A stretch of 64,000 nucleotides of DNA from Betaproteobacteria bacterium HGW-Betaproteobacteria-9 (GTDB lineage: Bacteria; Pseudomonadota; Gammaproteobacteria; Burkholderiales; Burkholderiaceae_C), in contig PHCC01000012.1 of NCBI GenBank assembly GCA_002842215.1, positions 48,195-112,194 of the forward strand, read 5' to 3'. The notes under the pieces were generated by a model. The model was not told the origin of the DNA, did no database searches, and was given only the letters and a program-made list of their open reading frames with translations. The position numbers were made by a program, and so were the translations under genes. Shown in pieces: positions 47,040-54,633 of this stretch (position 1 is its first letter; the number at the start of each line of letters is the position of its first letter).

Positions 47040-47115
47040 AACACCGCGGAACCGGCTTTGCCGGGCCGCAGGTGTTGCCCCCTGGGGGGTGCGCCGCAGG
47101 CGCGCGGGGGGGACC
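47040..47115. repeat. Hairpin repeat, ferredoxin/amine-oxidase junction
   Basis: Core CCGCGGAACCGGCTTTGCCG at 47044-47063, then CCCCCTGGGGGG and the tail GCCGCAGGCGCGCGGGGGGG. It ends exactly where the ferredoxin stop codon lies. Confidence 0.87.
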
Positions 47116-47412
47116 TCACGACGTCATCAGCAGTTCGACCGTGATCGGGTCTTCGCCGAGCACCGCCTGGCAAGCCAGGCGCGAGGCCGATCCGATGCCG
47201 ACCATGCCGTCGAGCTTTTCATTCTCCTTCGGCTGGATGCGCGATAGGCTCTTGCGCCCGCTGGTCACGAAGACGTGGCAGGCCTCGCACTTGGCGTCGC
47301 CGCCGCATTTGCTCATGATCGGCTCGCCCACGCCGAGCAGGGCTTTGAGGATGGTGGTGCCGGCGGCAACTTCGTAGGATTTGCCGGAAGGAAGGACGGT
47401 GATCGTGGTCAT
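47116..47412 (-). CDS. [2Fe-2S] ferredoxin
   Basis: A 98-aa adrenodoxin/ISC-like ferredoxin: MTTITVLPSGKSYEVAAGTT, cluster cysteines in SKCGGDAKCEACHVFV and the distal SRLACQ. It probably supplies electrons within the nifB operon, for example to the neighbouring flavoprotein or to cluster assembly. It differs from the FeSII-like ferredoxin (12435-12782) and from the ISC fdx (63189-63524). It lies 47 bp after the SIR2-like gene. Confidence 0.9.
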   Translation of the reverse strand: MTTITVLPSGKSYEVAAGTTILKALLGVGEPIMSKCGGDAKCEACHVFVTSGRKSLSRIQPKENEKLDGMVGIGSASRLACQAVLGEDPITVELLMTS

Positions 47413-47459
47413 GGTGTTGGCCTCATGGCTGGGGTGGGGAAACGGATACGTTGGGTGGA

Positions 47460-48299
47460 TCAGGCGGTGAGTGCGGGTTGCAGGGCGTCGAGCAGCGCCG
47501 CCGAAAAATCGGCCAGCGGCATGTTGATGCGCGTGATGCCCTGCTCTTCGAGAAAACGCGCCTCCATGCGGGTGGGCTCGTTGGGCAGCACGGCCCAGTG
47601 CAGGTCGCTGGAACGCTTCATGATCTGGCGCGCGAAGCAGCGCGTGAGTTGGTCGTCGAAGCGGCAGCCGAGGAACAGGAAGCTGCGGCCGCTGCGCCAG
47701 GCCTGCACCGCCGCAGGGATGGGGGTCTGGATGTCGATCTCGGTCAGCACCTCGACGAAGTCGCTGTCGGACACCAGGTAGTTGCCGGCCGGGCTGTGGC
47801 CGCCCCAGGGCTTGTAGTGCAGCGGCCCAGCGGGCAGGGCCTCCAGGCTCTGGCCTTTGGCGTCGTAGGCGCCGGTCCACTGGCCGAAATGTTCGGACTG
47901 CGACAGGCCTTGCACCTGGCTCCAGCCACTGCTGCCGCGCACTTGCGCCAGCGCGATCGAGAAGCTGTCGTCGTACCAGCTGTCGACCCACAGGCCCGCG
48001 TTGCTGCCCGCCAGCGCCAGCTGCAAAGGCGACGGCGCGGGCGAGCTGGCGAAGGCCTCGTTCATCAGGTGCACCACCGACTTGCGGTGTTTGAAGTTCT
48101 CGATGAACTGCGCCGCCTGCGTCAGGCGGTTGCGCACCTTGTGCGGCACGCTGACCTTGGCGGTCATCAAGGTCGCCAGGTCCAGCGGCGTGGCCGGCAC
48201 CTTGCCGGGTTCACACAGCGACAACATGTCCGGGCCCAGGTAGGGGATGACGCTGCCCGCGTCGAGGCGGCTGGCGATGTCTTGGATCAGGTCGGTCAT
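47460..48299 (-). CDS. SIR2-like domain protein in the nif operon
   Basis: A 279-aa protein with the layout of the SIR2_2 family. The N-terminal loop is GSVIPYLGPDMLSLC, and a second core segment is SFLFLGCRFDDQLTRCFARQ. Near the C-terminus is a strand-helix EEQGITRINMPLADFSAALL. SIR2-fold proteins bind NAD+; many bacterial relatives act in phage defence. Here it lies within the nifB operon, downstream of the DegT-fold gene, so a role in nitrogen fixation is more likely (inference). Start 48299; upstream frame is repeat-derived. Confidence 0.75.
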   Translation of the reverse strand: MTDLIQDIASRLDAGSVIPYLGPDMLSLCEPGKVPATPLDLATLMTAKVSVPHKVRNRLTQAAQFIENFKHRKSVVHLMNEAFASSPAPSPLQLALAGSNAGLWVDSWYDDSFSIALAQVRGSSGWSQVQGLSQSEHFGQWTGAYDAKGQSLEALPAGPLHYKPWGGHSPAGNYLVSDSDFVEVLTEIDIQTPIPAAVQAWRSGRSFLFLGCRFDDQLTRCFARQIMKRSSDLHWAVLPNEPTRMEARFLEEQGITRINMPLADFSAALLDALQPALTA

Positions 48300-48349
48300 G
48301 GGGTTTCCTAAGTTCAGTGATGTGCGACGTGCGAAGTGCCTTGCCCAGA

Positions 48350-48438
48350 AACGCCGCGGAACCGGCTTTGCCGGGCCGCCAGCGTTGCCCCCTGGAGGGG
48401 GGATGCGGCTACGCGCAGCGAGCAAGCAACGGGGGTGT
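48350..48438. repeat. Hairpin repeat, DegT-fold/SIR2 junction
   Basis: Core GCCGCGGAACCGGCTTTGCC at 48353-48372, then CCCCCTGGAGGGGGG and the GCGGCTACGCGCAGCGAGCA tail. Same long subtype as the nifD/nifK copy. Confidence 0.87.
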
Positions 48439-49602
48439 TCATAAATAGATGGCTGCGCCGGCGCCGACATTCGTCGCGGTGTCTTTGAGCGTCGTCACGA
48501 TGTACTGCACCTGCACCGCGTCCATCTGGGTGTGCAGCGGCAGGGCCAGGGCGCGGTCGCCGATGCGGTCGGTGTCGCGCAGCAGGCCGCGCTGTTGTCC
48601 GATGGCGGCGGCCGCGTTCATGTAATAGAACTGCTGGTGCAGCGGGTGGCTGTAGGCGGCGGTCTCGATGCCGCTGGAGGCCATGTCGTCGACCATCTGC
48701 GCGCGTGCGCTGGCGGTGAAGCGCTTGCCCAGGTGCACGACGTAGAGCATCCAGTGCACCTCGTCGACGTTTTCGGCCAGGTAGGGCGGCTTCACGCCCT
48801 CGAAGCTCTGCATCTGCTCGTGGTACCAGAGCTCGACCTGCTTGCGCTCCATCAGCAGGTCGTCCAGGCTCGCGAGCTGGGCCAGGCCGAGCGCGGCCGT
48901 CATCTCGCTCATGCCGGCCTGCAGCGGCACGCGCGAACCGACCGAGACCGAATGCCGGTCGCTCACGCGGCGCTGGCGCAGGTAGCGCAGTTCGTGCACC
49001 AGCGCGTCGTCGTCGGTCACCAGCATGCCGCCTTCGCCGGTGCACAGGGCCGAGGGCTGCGAGAAGTCGAACACCGCCACATCGCCGAAGCTGCCCACGG
49101 TCTGACCCTTGTAGCGCGAGCCCAGGGCCTCGGTGCTGTCTTCGATCAGGGGGATGCCGTGCGCTTCAGCGAGCGCGCGCAAGGCGTCCCAGTCGGCCGG
49201 GTGGCCGTTGGTGTTGCCGGCCAGGATGGCGCGGGTCTTCGGACCGATCTTGAGCGCGGCTTTTTCCGGGCTCAGACAGCCGGTCCAGTAGTTGATGTCG
49301 GCAAACACCGGGGTGGCGCCCGCCAGCGTGACGGCCTGCGCCACCTGGTGCCACGAGTGGCTGCTGCAGACCACCTCGTCGCCCGGGCCGATGCCGTAGG
49401 CGCGCAGGGCGATCCAGGTGCCCAGGGTGCCGCTGCCCACCGCCACCGCATGGCGCCGCCCGGCCCAGCCGGCGAAGGCGCGCTCGAACGATTCGAGCAT
49501 GGGGCCATCGCCCCAGCGCGCCGATTCCAGCACCGCGGTGACGAGCTGGATCTCGCGCTCGCCGCACGCGGGCTCGTAGAGGGAGATGGCATCGATTTCC
49601 AT
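48439..49602 (-). CDS. DegT/DnrJ/EryC1-fold protein lacking the PLP lysine
   Basis: A 387-aa aminotransferase-fold protein. Family landmarks are VAVGSGTLGTWIALRAYGIG, IPLIEDSTEALGSRYKG and FDFSQPSALCTGEGGMLVTD. In that last segment the Schiff-base lysine of active members (FSFHxxKxxTTGEGG) is replaced by Ser184. The enzyme therefore probably cannot form the usual internal aldimine; it may bind PLP differently or be structural. Located in the nifB operon between an 86-aa gene and the SIR2-like gene. Confidence 0.8.
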   Translation of the reverse strand: MEIDAISLYEPACGEREIQLVTAVLESARWGDGPMLESFERAFAGWAGRRHAVAVGSGTLGTWIALRAYGIGPGDEVVCSSHSWHQVAQAVTLAGATPVFADINYWTGCLSPEKAALKIGPKTRAILAGNTNGHPADWDALRALAEAHGIPLIEDSTEALGSRYKGQTVGSFGDVAVFDFSQPSALCTGEGGMLVTDDDALVHELRYLRQRRVSDRHSVSVGSRVPLQAGMSEMTAALGLAQLASLDDLLMERKQVELWYHEQMQSFEGVKPPYLAENVDEVHWMLYVVHLGKRFTASARAQMVDDMASSGIETAAYSHPLHQQFYYMNAAAAIGQQRGLLRDTDRIGDRALALPLHTQMDAVQVQYIVTTLKDTATNVGAGAAIYL

Positions 49603-49607
49603 GGCTG

Positions 49608-49868
49608 CTATTCCTGGGTAAGGATCAAAGCGTCGGCTTCTTCGGGCGCCTCGGTCACGCTCCAGCAGTGGCCGTTCGAGGTGGCGAGGTAGACCTTGCG
49701 GGCACCGAGCAGCAGCGCGGGCTTTTCGTCGCGCATGTCCATCGCATCGACCAGCACCACCTTCATGTCGGGATGCTGGGAACGCCAGATCGAGGCCGCG
49801 TCGCGCAGGGTGGCGGCAGCGCCCACAAGTTCACCGGCCGCGCGCAGGTGTTCGGTGCTGATGGACAT
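49608..49868 (-). CDS. Small nif-cluster protein (86 aa)
   Basis: MSISTEHLRAAGELVGAAAT... with the block VVLVDAMDMRDEKPALLLGA and VYLATSNGHCW. A similar conserved small protein often follows nifT in nif clusters (tentatively the DUF6129 group). No metal or redox motif. It starts 5 bp after the nifT stop and precedes the DegT-fold gene by 5 bp. Function unknown. Confidence 0.7.
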   Translation of the reverse strand: MSISTEHLRAAGELVGAAATLRDAASIWRSQHPDMKVVLVDAMDMRDEKPALLLGARKVYLATSNGHCWSVTEAPEEADALILTQE

Positions 49869-49873
49869 GGTGC

Positions 49874-50101
49874 TCAGTCCTCGGAGACCGAAGAGGCCAG
49901 GCGGCGCGCTTCGACGGTGATGGGCAGGGTCGTGCCTTCGGGCATGACCGGCAGTTCGAGCTGCCAGCCGTTGGCCAGCGTGACCAGGCCACCCCACATG
50001 CCGGGATTCACCATGTCGACGATGGGCTCCTCCAGGTCTTTTTTGGGCACATAGGCGCTCAGCACCCCTTTGGCATCGCGGCGGATCATCACTTTCATCA
50101 T
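49874..50101 (-). CDS. nifT: NifT/FixU
   Basis: A 75-aa protein (74 if the second of two adjacent ATGs is used, which has better spacing from GGAG). MKVMIRRDAKGVLSAYVPKK, EPIV, WGGLVTLANGWQLELP and LPITVEARRL match NifT/FixU. The family is widespread beside nif genes; its role is not essential and not well defined. In Azotobacter it follows nifK, whereas here it follows nifS. Confidence 0.93.
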   Translation of the reverse strand: MMKVMIRRDAKGVLSAYVPKKDLEEPIVDMVNPGMWGGLVTLANGWQLELPVMPEGTTLPITVEARRLASSVSED

Positions 50102-50129
50102 CGGCTCCAGTCAGGCAAACACACAAAAT

Positions 50130-51284
50130 TCAGGATTCAGCAACAGCGTCAACACCGGCGCTGAGCAAGGGTTCGATCAAAGCCGGCAGGCTGTTGAGCA
50201 ACAAGGCGATCTCTTCGGCTCGGGTGTCATCGCCGAGCGAAAAGCGGATGGCGCACAGGGCCTCGTCGCGCGGCACGCCCATGGCGGTCAACACGTGCGA
50301 GGGCTCGCTGCCGCCTGAGGAGCAGGCCGCGCCGCTCGATGCGGCCACGTTCAGGCGCGAGAGGCGCTGCAGCACCACGTCGGCGTCCACCTGGCCAAAG
50401 CGCAGGTAGCTGGTGCCCGGCAGGCGCGGCACGCTCTGGCACCACACGTGCAGGCCCGGCAGTTCGGCCAGGCCGCGTTCGAGCGCGTCACGCAGGCCGG
50501 CCACCTGTTGTGCCTGTGCCGCCAGATCGCCCAGGCGATCCAGCGCGGCGGCCATGCCGACGATGGCGGGCAGGTTCTCGGTGCCACCGCGGCGGCCGCG
50601 TTCCTGGCTGCCCGGCACCGGCGGCACGAGGGACCGGCCCTGGCGCAGCAACAAGGCGCCCGCGCCCTTGGGGCCGTGGAACTTGTGGGCCGAGAGCGAA
50701 ACCGCGTCGGCCGGGTGGTCGGCAAATGAAAACGGCAGCTTGCCGATCCACTGCGTTGCGTCCACGTGCACCGCAGCGCCGGCCGCGTGGGCCAGGGCCG
50801 CCACCTCGGCCACCGGCATCAGGGCGCCGGTTTCGTTGTTGGCCGCCATCAGCGAGACCAGGGCCAGGTCCGGGCCCATCAGGGCTTCGGCGGCGGCCAG
50901 GTCGATGCGGCCGTCGGGCGACACCGGCATGACGTCCACCGGCACGCCCTGCCCGGCCAGTGAACGCGCCAGGCGCAGCAGGGCCGAGTGTTCGACCGCG
51001 CCGATCAGCAGGCGTGTGCGACCCTGCGCCTGGGCCGCCGCCAGCAGGCCGGCCAGGGCCATGTGGTTGGCCTCGGTGGCGCCGCTGGTGAAGATGAGTT
51101 CGCTGGTCTTGCAGCCCAGGGCCTTGGCCGCCGTGGCGCGCGCCGCGCCGAGCACGCGTTTGGCGTCCTGCCCCGGGCCGTGCTGCGACGAGGCGTTGGC
51201 CCAGGCGGTGACAAACACCGGCCCCATGGCATCCAGCACTTCGGGCGCGGGCGGCGTGGTCGCGTTGTGATCGAGATAGATCAT
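50130..51284 (-). CDS. nifS: Cysteine desulfurase NifS
   Basis: A 384-aa PLP enzyme: MIYLDHNATTPPAPEVLDAM, ATQW, SLSAHKFHGPKGAGALLLRQ with the PLP lysine, and SSGAACSSGGSEPSHVLTAM with the catalytic cysteine. It takes sulfur from cysteine for Fe-S cluster assembly. It lies in the nifB operon; a second, more IscS-like desulfurase is at 58689. ATG 51284 overlaps the stop of the 109-aa gene. A TTG 12 bp earlier is possible. Confidence 0.93.
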   Translation of the reverse strand: MIYLDHNATTPPAPEVLDAMGPVFVTAWANASSQHGPGQDAKRVLGAARATAAKALGCKTSELIFTSGATEANHMALAGLLAAAQAQGRTRLLIGAVEHSALLRLARSLAGQGVPVDVMPVSPDGRIDLAAAEALMGPDLALVSLMAANNETGALMPVAEVAALAHAAGAAVHVDATQWIGKLPFSFADHPADAVSLSAHKFHGPKGAGALLLRQGRSLVPPVPGSQERGRRGGTENLPAIVGMAAALDRLGDLAAQAQQVAGLRDALERGLAELPGLHVWCQSVPRLPGTSYLRFGQVDADVVLQRLSRLNVAASSGAACSSGGSEPSHVLTAMGVPRDEALCAIRFSLGDDTRAEEIALLLNSLPALIEPLLSAGVDAVAES

Positions 51285-51610
51285 GGCCAGAAGCAACGTT
51301 CGCTATCGACACACAACAGGTCGAGCAGCGGTTCGATCTGGTCGGCCCGCTCCTTTTCCACCCAGGCTTGCTGCTGGTGGTCGCGTGCGCACAGCGTCCA
51401 GCAAGGGTGCTCGCCCACGGACGGCTTCAGCAAGGCAATGGCAATGGTGCCGCCGCTCGGGTCCACGTTGCGCGAGCAGCAAGGGCTTTCAACCCGGTAC
51501 CCCTGGTCGTCGATCAACACGCTGGGCTGCACGAAGCGGTAGCGCACGCGCTCCTTCAGCGCCCGCTCGAGGCGGTGCAGCGTCAGGTCACGCGGCGCTA
51601 GCGAGTTCAT
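51281..51610 (-). CDS. Uncharacterised 109-aa protein upstream of nifS
   Basis: MNSLAPRDLTLHRLERALKE..., with GYRVESPCCSRNVDPSGGTI and a C-terminal CVDSERCFWP. The paired cysteines suggest metal or redox function, but no known motif is complete. It overlaps nifZ-like upstream (ATGA) and nifS downstream by 4 bp, so it is part of a translationally coupled nifZ-x-nifS block. Confidence 0.68.
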   Translation of the reverse strand: MNSLAPRDLTLHRLERALKERVRYRFVQPSVLIDDQGYRVESPCCSRNVDPSGGTIAIALLKPSVGEHPCWTLCARDHQQQAWVEKERADQIEPLLDLLCVDSERCFWP

Positions 51611-51888
51611 GCCACCTCGTCTTCGGTCTCGGGCAAGAGGCCGGCCGGTGCGGGCACGAGTTCGATCTCCATGCAGCCGACCACACAGCCGGGGAACTGC
51701 ACCAGATACACCGGTTCGTTGAGTTCCTGCGCGTGGCCGATGTTGACGATCTCGCCCACCGTGCCGCGCGCGGCGAGCAGGGCGTCGGGTTCGCGCTCGG
51801 GGTAGCTGCCGTCGTTGACCAGGTCGTCCAGCGCGATCACGCGCTGGCCCCAGGCGTAGACGGGTTCGCGGGGTTCAATGCCGTTCAT
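51607..51888 (-). CDS. NifZ-family protein (93 aa)
   Basis: REPVYAWGQRVIALDDLVND, GSYPEREPDALLAARGTVGE and NEPVYLVQFPGCVVGCMEIE correspond to the NifZ fold: a short SH3-like domain with V-x-D-G-x-Y/F and a closing VGCxExEL. NifZ helps P-cluster maturation of the MoFe protein. This gene lies next to a second NifZ-type gene; one of them probably does the canonical job. The ATG overlaps the upstream stop. Confidence 0.8.
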   Translation of the reverse strand: MNGIEPREPVYAWGQRVIALDDLVNDGSYPEREPDALLAARGTVGEIVNIGHAQELNEPVYLVQFPGCVVGCMEIELVPAPAGLLPETEDEVA

Positions 51889-52250
51889 GGGGCCTCCGTG
51901 TGGGTGGGGGTGGGTTGACCGAGGGTCGTGATGCTTGCGGCCTTGTCGCCGAGCTGCGCCAGCACCTCGTCGGGCAGGTTGTCCAGCGTGCAGAGTTCTT
52001 TGGCGCGCATGCCGACGCGGTGGCCGGATTCGACGAAGTCCACCGCGTAGATGTAGAACTGCTGCAGAAAGGTGTTGATGTTGATGACGTAGCCGATCTC
52101 GCCCTTGTTCACCAACACCTCGCCGATGTCCTTGCCGTTGTAGGTGCCGTCGTTGCGCACCACCGAACGCGCGATCACGCGTTCGCCGTACTGGAAGCGC
52201 GGGGGAAACGCGAGTTCGATCTCGGCGTCGTCGCGGTTGATGTCAGCCAT
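51885..52250 (-). CDS. nifZ: NifZ
   Basis: A 121-aa protein. FPPRFQYGERVIARSVVRND, GTYNGKDIGEVLVNKGEIGY and TFLQQFYIYAVDFVESGHRV follow the canonical NifZ layout (RFxYGxxVxxxxxVRNDGTYxG). It acts in the second half of P-cluster formation in NifDK. ATG 52250 overlaps the end of lrv by 8 bp. The C-terminus extends some 25 residues beyond the core domain. Confidence 0.9.
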   Translation of the reverse strand: MADINRDDAEIELAFPPRFQYGERVIARSVVRNDGTYNGKDIGEVLVNKGEIGYVININTFLQQFYIYAVDFVESGHRVGMRAKELCTLDNLPDEVLAQLGDKAASITTLGQPTPTHTEAP

Positions 52251-53067
52251 GCAGCGCTCCCGGTACGAGTGAAAGGGTCTGGCGCTGCGCATCGCGGTCG
52301 AGCACGCTCTGGCGCACCAGGGGGTCATCGTCGTCGCGCAAAGGGCCGAGCACGGCCGGGTCGGCGCGCTGCGCCACTTCCCAGCGCACGCGCCAGTCGG
52401 TGTCGGCCATCAGGCGCGGCAACAGCGGCGCGGGCAGGCGCTCGGCCACGGTGCGGCGCACTTCGGGTGATTCGTCGCGCGACAGGATCAGCAGCGCCGG
52501 CATCTCCAGGCGCTGCGCCACGATCAGGCGCACGGCGCGGTCCGGGTCACGCGCCATGGTCGGCAGCAGCGCCAGCGGCAGGCGCCGCGCCACCCATTCG
52601 CGCACGCCGTAGTCGGTGTCGTTGCGCATGGCGGCGAGTTCGGCGGTTTCCAGGCACTGGGCGACGCGGATGCGCACCTCGCGGTGCGGGTCGTGCGCCA
52701 TGCGGCCGAGCAGTTGCTGTGGCAGGCGCAGGGCGATCTGCAGGCGCACGGTTTCGTCCGGGTCGTCCATCAGCGAGGCCAGGCGGAACACGTTGGCGTG
52801 GCGTGCGGCGATGGCGCGCACCTCGAAGTACGCATGGCCGAGCTGGCGGTCGCCCTGCTCCGGGTGCCAGCGGAAAAAGCGGTCGATGCGGCGCGCGTAC
52901 ACGTCTTGCATGCAGGCGTGGCCGGGCTCGCAGCCTTGTTCGGCCGGGCGGTCGCGCAGGGCCTGGTATTCGCAGGCGCTGCAGTCCACCGGGCCGCCCT
53001 GCCAATGCGAGGCCTCGATGTCGCCGGCGGGCGCGCGCGTGCCCTTGAACTCGCTCAGCGCAATCAC
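52243..53067 (-). CDS. lrv: Lrv, leucine-rich-repeat-variant Fe-S protein
   Basis: A 274-aa protein. The N-terminal 60 residues hold the LRV [4Fe-4S] cluster cysteines (CSACEYQALRDRPAEQGCEP and HACMQ), followed by YARRIDRFFRWHPEQGD. The rest is 7-8 tandem variant repeats (VRLQIALRLPQQLLGRMAHD, VRIRVAQCLETAELAAM, VRRTVAERLPAPLLPRLMAD). An Lrv gene lies in the Azotobacter nif cluster too. GTG 53067 was chosen, with GGAGG 7 bp upstream; the longer reading is repeat-derived. Confidence 0.9.
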   Translation of the reverse strand: MIALSEFKGTRAPAGDIEASHWQGGPVDCSACEYQALRDRPAEQGCEPGHACMQDVYARRIDRFFRWHPEQGDRQLGHAYFEVRAIAARHANVFRLASLMDDPDETVRLQIALRLPQQLLGRMAHDPHREVRIRVAQCLETAELAAMRNDTDYGVREWVARRLPLALLPTMARDPDRAVRLIVAQRLEMPALLILSRDESPEVRRTVAERLPAPLLPRLMADTDWRVRWEVAQRADPAVLGPLRDDDDPLVRQSVLDRDAQRQTLSLVPGALHG

Positions 53068-53076
53068 TGGATGACC

Positions 53077-53133
53077 TCCGCCCTGCGGGCTGCGGTGCGA
53101 GCTTGCTTGGGAACGGCCCGGCGCGTCGCTCAT
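53077..53133. repeat. 57-bp dispersed repeat, copy 2 (TPR/lrv junction)
   Basis: It is nearly identical to 6795-6851. On the minus strand ATGAGCGACGCGCCGGGCCG starts at the TGA stop of the TPR gene (53130-53132). Here it remains open into lrv, encoding MSDAPGRSQASSHRSPQGGG. Confidence 0.87.
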
Positions 53134-53714
53134 AACTTCGCCCCGCTTCCGCTCCAGCCGCGCACCGGGTAGGCGCTCAGCGGGTCCACCGCGTCGGGGG
53201 TGTCGGCCGCCTCGCGGCGCGCCAGCACGTGCGACAGCAAGGCACCACCGAGGTGGTCTTTCGGATCGAGCTGGCGCAGCGCGGCCAGCATCAGCCGCGC
53301 TTCGTCGAAGTCGCCCAGGCGCAGGTTCAGGTAGGCCAGGCCCTTGAGCGTGAACAGGTAGAAGCGCACGGCCGGGTCGTGGCGCAGGGCGTCGTCGTCG
53401 GGTGGCTGGTCGCCGAAGTCGGGGCCGAGCGCGCTGCGCGCGATGGCCAGCGCGTCTTCACCGACCGTGCGGGCCTGGTCCAGCGCATGGCCGTAAAAAT
53501 GAAAACGGTACAGCGCGATCAAAGGCCCGGGGTGGCTGGGCGCCAGGGCACGCGCCCGCTCCAGCAAGGCCAGGGCTTGATCGCCCTGGTCGCGCTGGAG
53601 GCCCGCTTGTTTGATCAGCGCGTCCACCTCGGGGCTCACCGCGCCGCCGATCGCACCGGCGCCGAACGCGTCGAGCGCGTCGTCCAGCCCCAGGTTGACG
53701 ACGGCGGCGTTCAT
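53130..53714 (-). CDS. TPR-like nif-cluster protein
   Basis: A 194-aa helical protein with tetratricopeptide-like units (GDQALALLERARALAPSHPG and YLNLRLGDFDEARLMLAALR). Such folds bring proteins together. Similar genes appear in nif clusters near lrv and hesB-like genes. Its stop codon is overlapped by the ATGA of a dispersed repeat. It follows the HesB-like gene by 9 bp. Partner unknown. Confidence 0.75.
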   Translation of the reverse strand: MNAAVVNLGLDDALDAFGAGAIGGAVSPEVDALIKQAGLQRDQGDQALALLERARALAPSHPGPLIALYRFHFYGHALDQARTVGEDALAIARSALGPDFGDQPPDDDALRHDPAVRFYLFTLKGLAYLNLRLGDFDEARLMLAALRQLDPKDHLGGALLSHVLARREAADTPDAVDPLSAYPVRGWSGSGAKL

Positions 53715-53723
53715 GGCCAGCGC

Positions 53724-54125
53724 TCAGGAGACCAGCGTGGCCGGCCGACCGCGCCCGATGGCGCCGATCTCGATCTTGGTCACGCCGGGAGGCGCGGCGG
53801 TCTCGGCACTGCTGCAGCCGCAGGCGGCCTGGTTCGGGTTGGTGAAGGTCAGCCCCGATTGCGTCGGCGTGTCGGCGAAATCAACGATCACGCCTTCGAG
53901 CATCAGGCGACTTTCAGCCCCCAGGAACAGGCGCAGGCCTTCGATCTCCAGCACCTGCTCACCCGGGCCGGGCGCGGCTTCGGCACTGAACTCTGAGCTG
54001 TAGCCCGAGCAACCGCCGGGCGTGACCGCCAGACGAAAACCCGCGCCCGCCGGCAGGCCGGAGAAACGCACGATGCGCGAGATGAACTTGACCGCAGCGG
54101 GCTTGAGAACGATGTTGGGCAGCAT
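53724..54125 (-). CDS. HesB/IscA-family A-type Fe-S carrier (nif-linked)
   Basis: A 133-aa protein with the three A-type cysteines: C39 in VTPGGCSGYSSEF, and C102 and C104 in NPNQAACGCSSAE. The region between is longer and the C-terminus extended compared with IscA. It probably carries [4Fe-4S] clusters to nitrogenase proteins. It is one of three A-type carriers in the window. It follows fdxN across a 263-bp gap that contains a hairpin repeat. Confidence 0.88.
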   Translation of the reverse strand: MLPNIVLKPAAVKFISRIVRFSGLPAGAGFRLAVTPGGCSGYSSEFSAEAAPGPGEQVLEIEGLRLFLGAESRLMLEGVIVDFADTPTQSGLTFTNPNQAACGCSSAETAAPPGVTKIEIGAIGRGRPATLVS

Positions 54126-54204
54126 GGTGGTGGTCTCGATGTATGAAACGAAAGCAGGAATCAGCAAGCAATCAATGGCAGACCGCGCGCACTCGGCGAG
54201 CAAA

Positions 54205-54300
54205 GCGAAGCCCCTTCCAGAGCACCCGCGGAACCGGCTTTGCCGGGCCGCCAGGTGCGCCCCCTTGAGGGGGCTGAGGGCCGCGGCTCCGAGCCTGCCT
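54205..54300. repeat. Hairpin repeat between fdxN and hesB-like
   Basis: Core CCGCGGAACCGGCTTTGCCG at 54226-54245, then CCCCCTTGAGGGGG and a GGGCCGCGGCTCCGAGCCTG tail. The 54126-54388 spacer holds no gene; this element and GC-rich inverted sequence account for much of it. Confidence 0.86.
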
Positions 54301-54388
54301 GCGCAGGCTTGGACAGCCCGAAGAGTCGATGCCTCTGGCATTGACGCGGCCTGCAAGGCACGGCCCTTAGGCGCGGCGCGGGGGTGGG

Positions 54389-54583
54389 TCAAATCTTTAC
54401 GATGCAACCGTCCACGGGGCACACCGCCACGCACTGCGGCTCGTCGTAATGGCCTTCGCAGTCGGTGCATTTCTTGGGGTCGATGACGTAGGTGCCGCCT
54501 TTTTCGCGGATGGCGACGTTCGGGCACTCGGGTTCGCAGGCCGAGCAGGCGGTGCAGGTGGAAGCGATGATCTTCATGGGCAT
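54389..54583 (-). CDS. fdxN: 2[4Fe-4S] ferredoxin FdxN-type
   Basis: A 64-aa bacterial ferredoxin: [20 protein letters not shown] then [20 protein letters not shown]. The C-terminal cluster loop has the eight-residue insertion typical of nif-linked Alvin-type ferredoxins. It lies 50 bp downstream of nifB with a strong AGAAGGAGA Shine-Dalgarno, as fdxN does in many diazotrophs. It likely gives electrons to NifB or nitrogenase. Confidence 0.92.
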   Translation of the reverse strand: MPMKIIASTCTACSACEPECPNVAIREKGGTYVIDPKKCTDCEGHYDEPQCVAVCPVDGCIVKI

Positions 54584-54633
54584 GGTGGCTCTCCTTCTAG
54601 GGGGACGTCGTGGGGAATGGGATGGGGTTGGCG

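Noticed and set aside
53068..53133. N-terminal extension of Lrv reading MSDAPGRSQASSHRSPQG
   Set aside because: It is encoded by the 57-bp dispersed repeat also found next to nifX; GTG 53067 has an excellent GGAGG Shine-Dalgarno.
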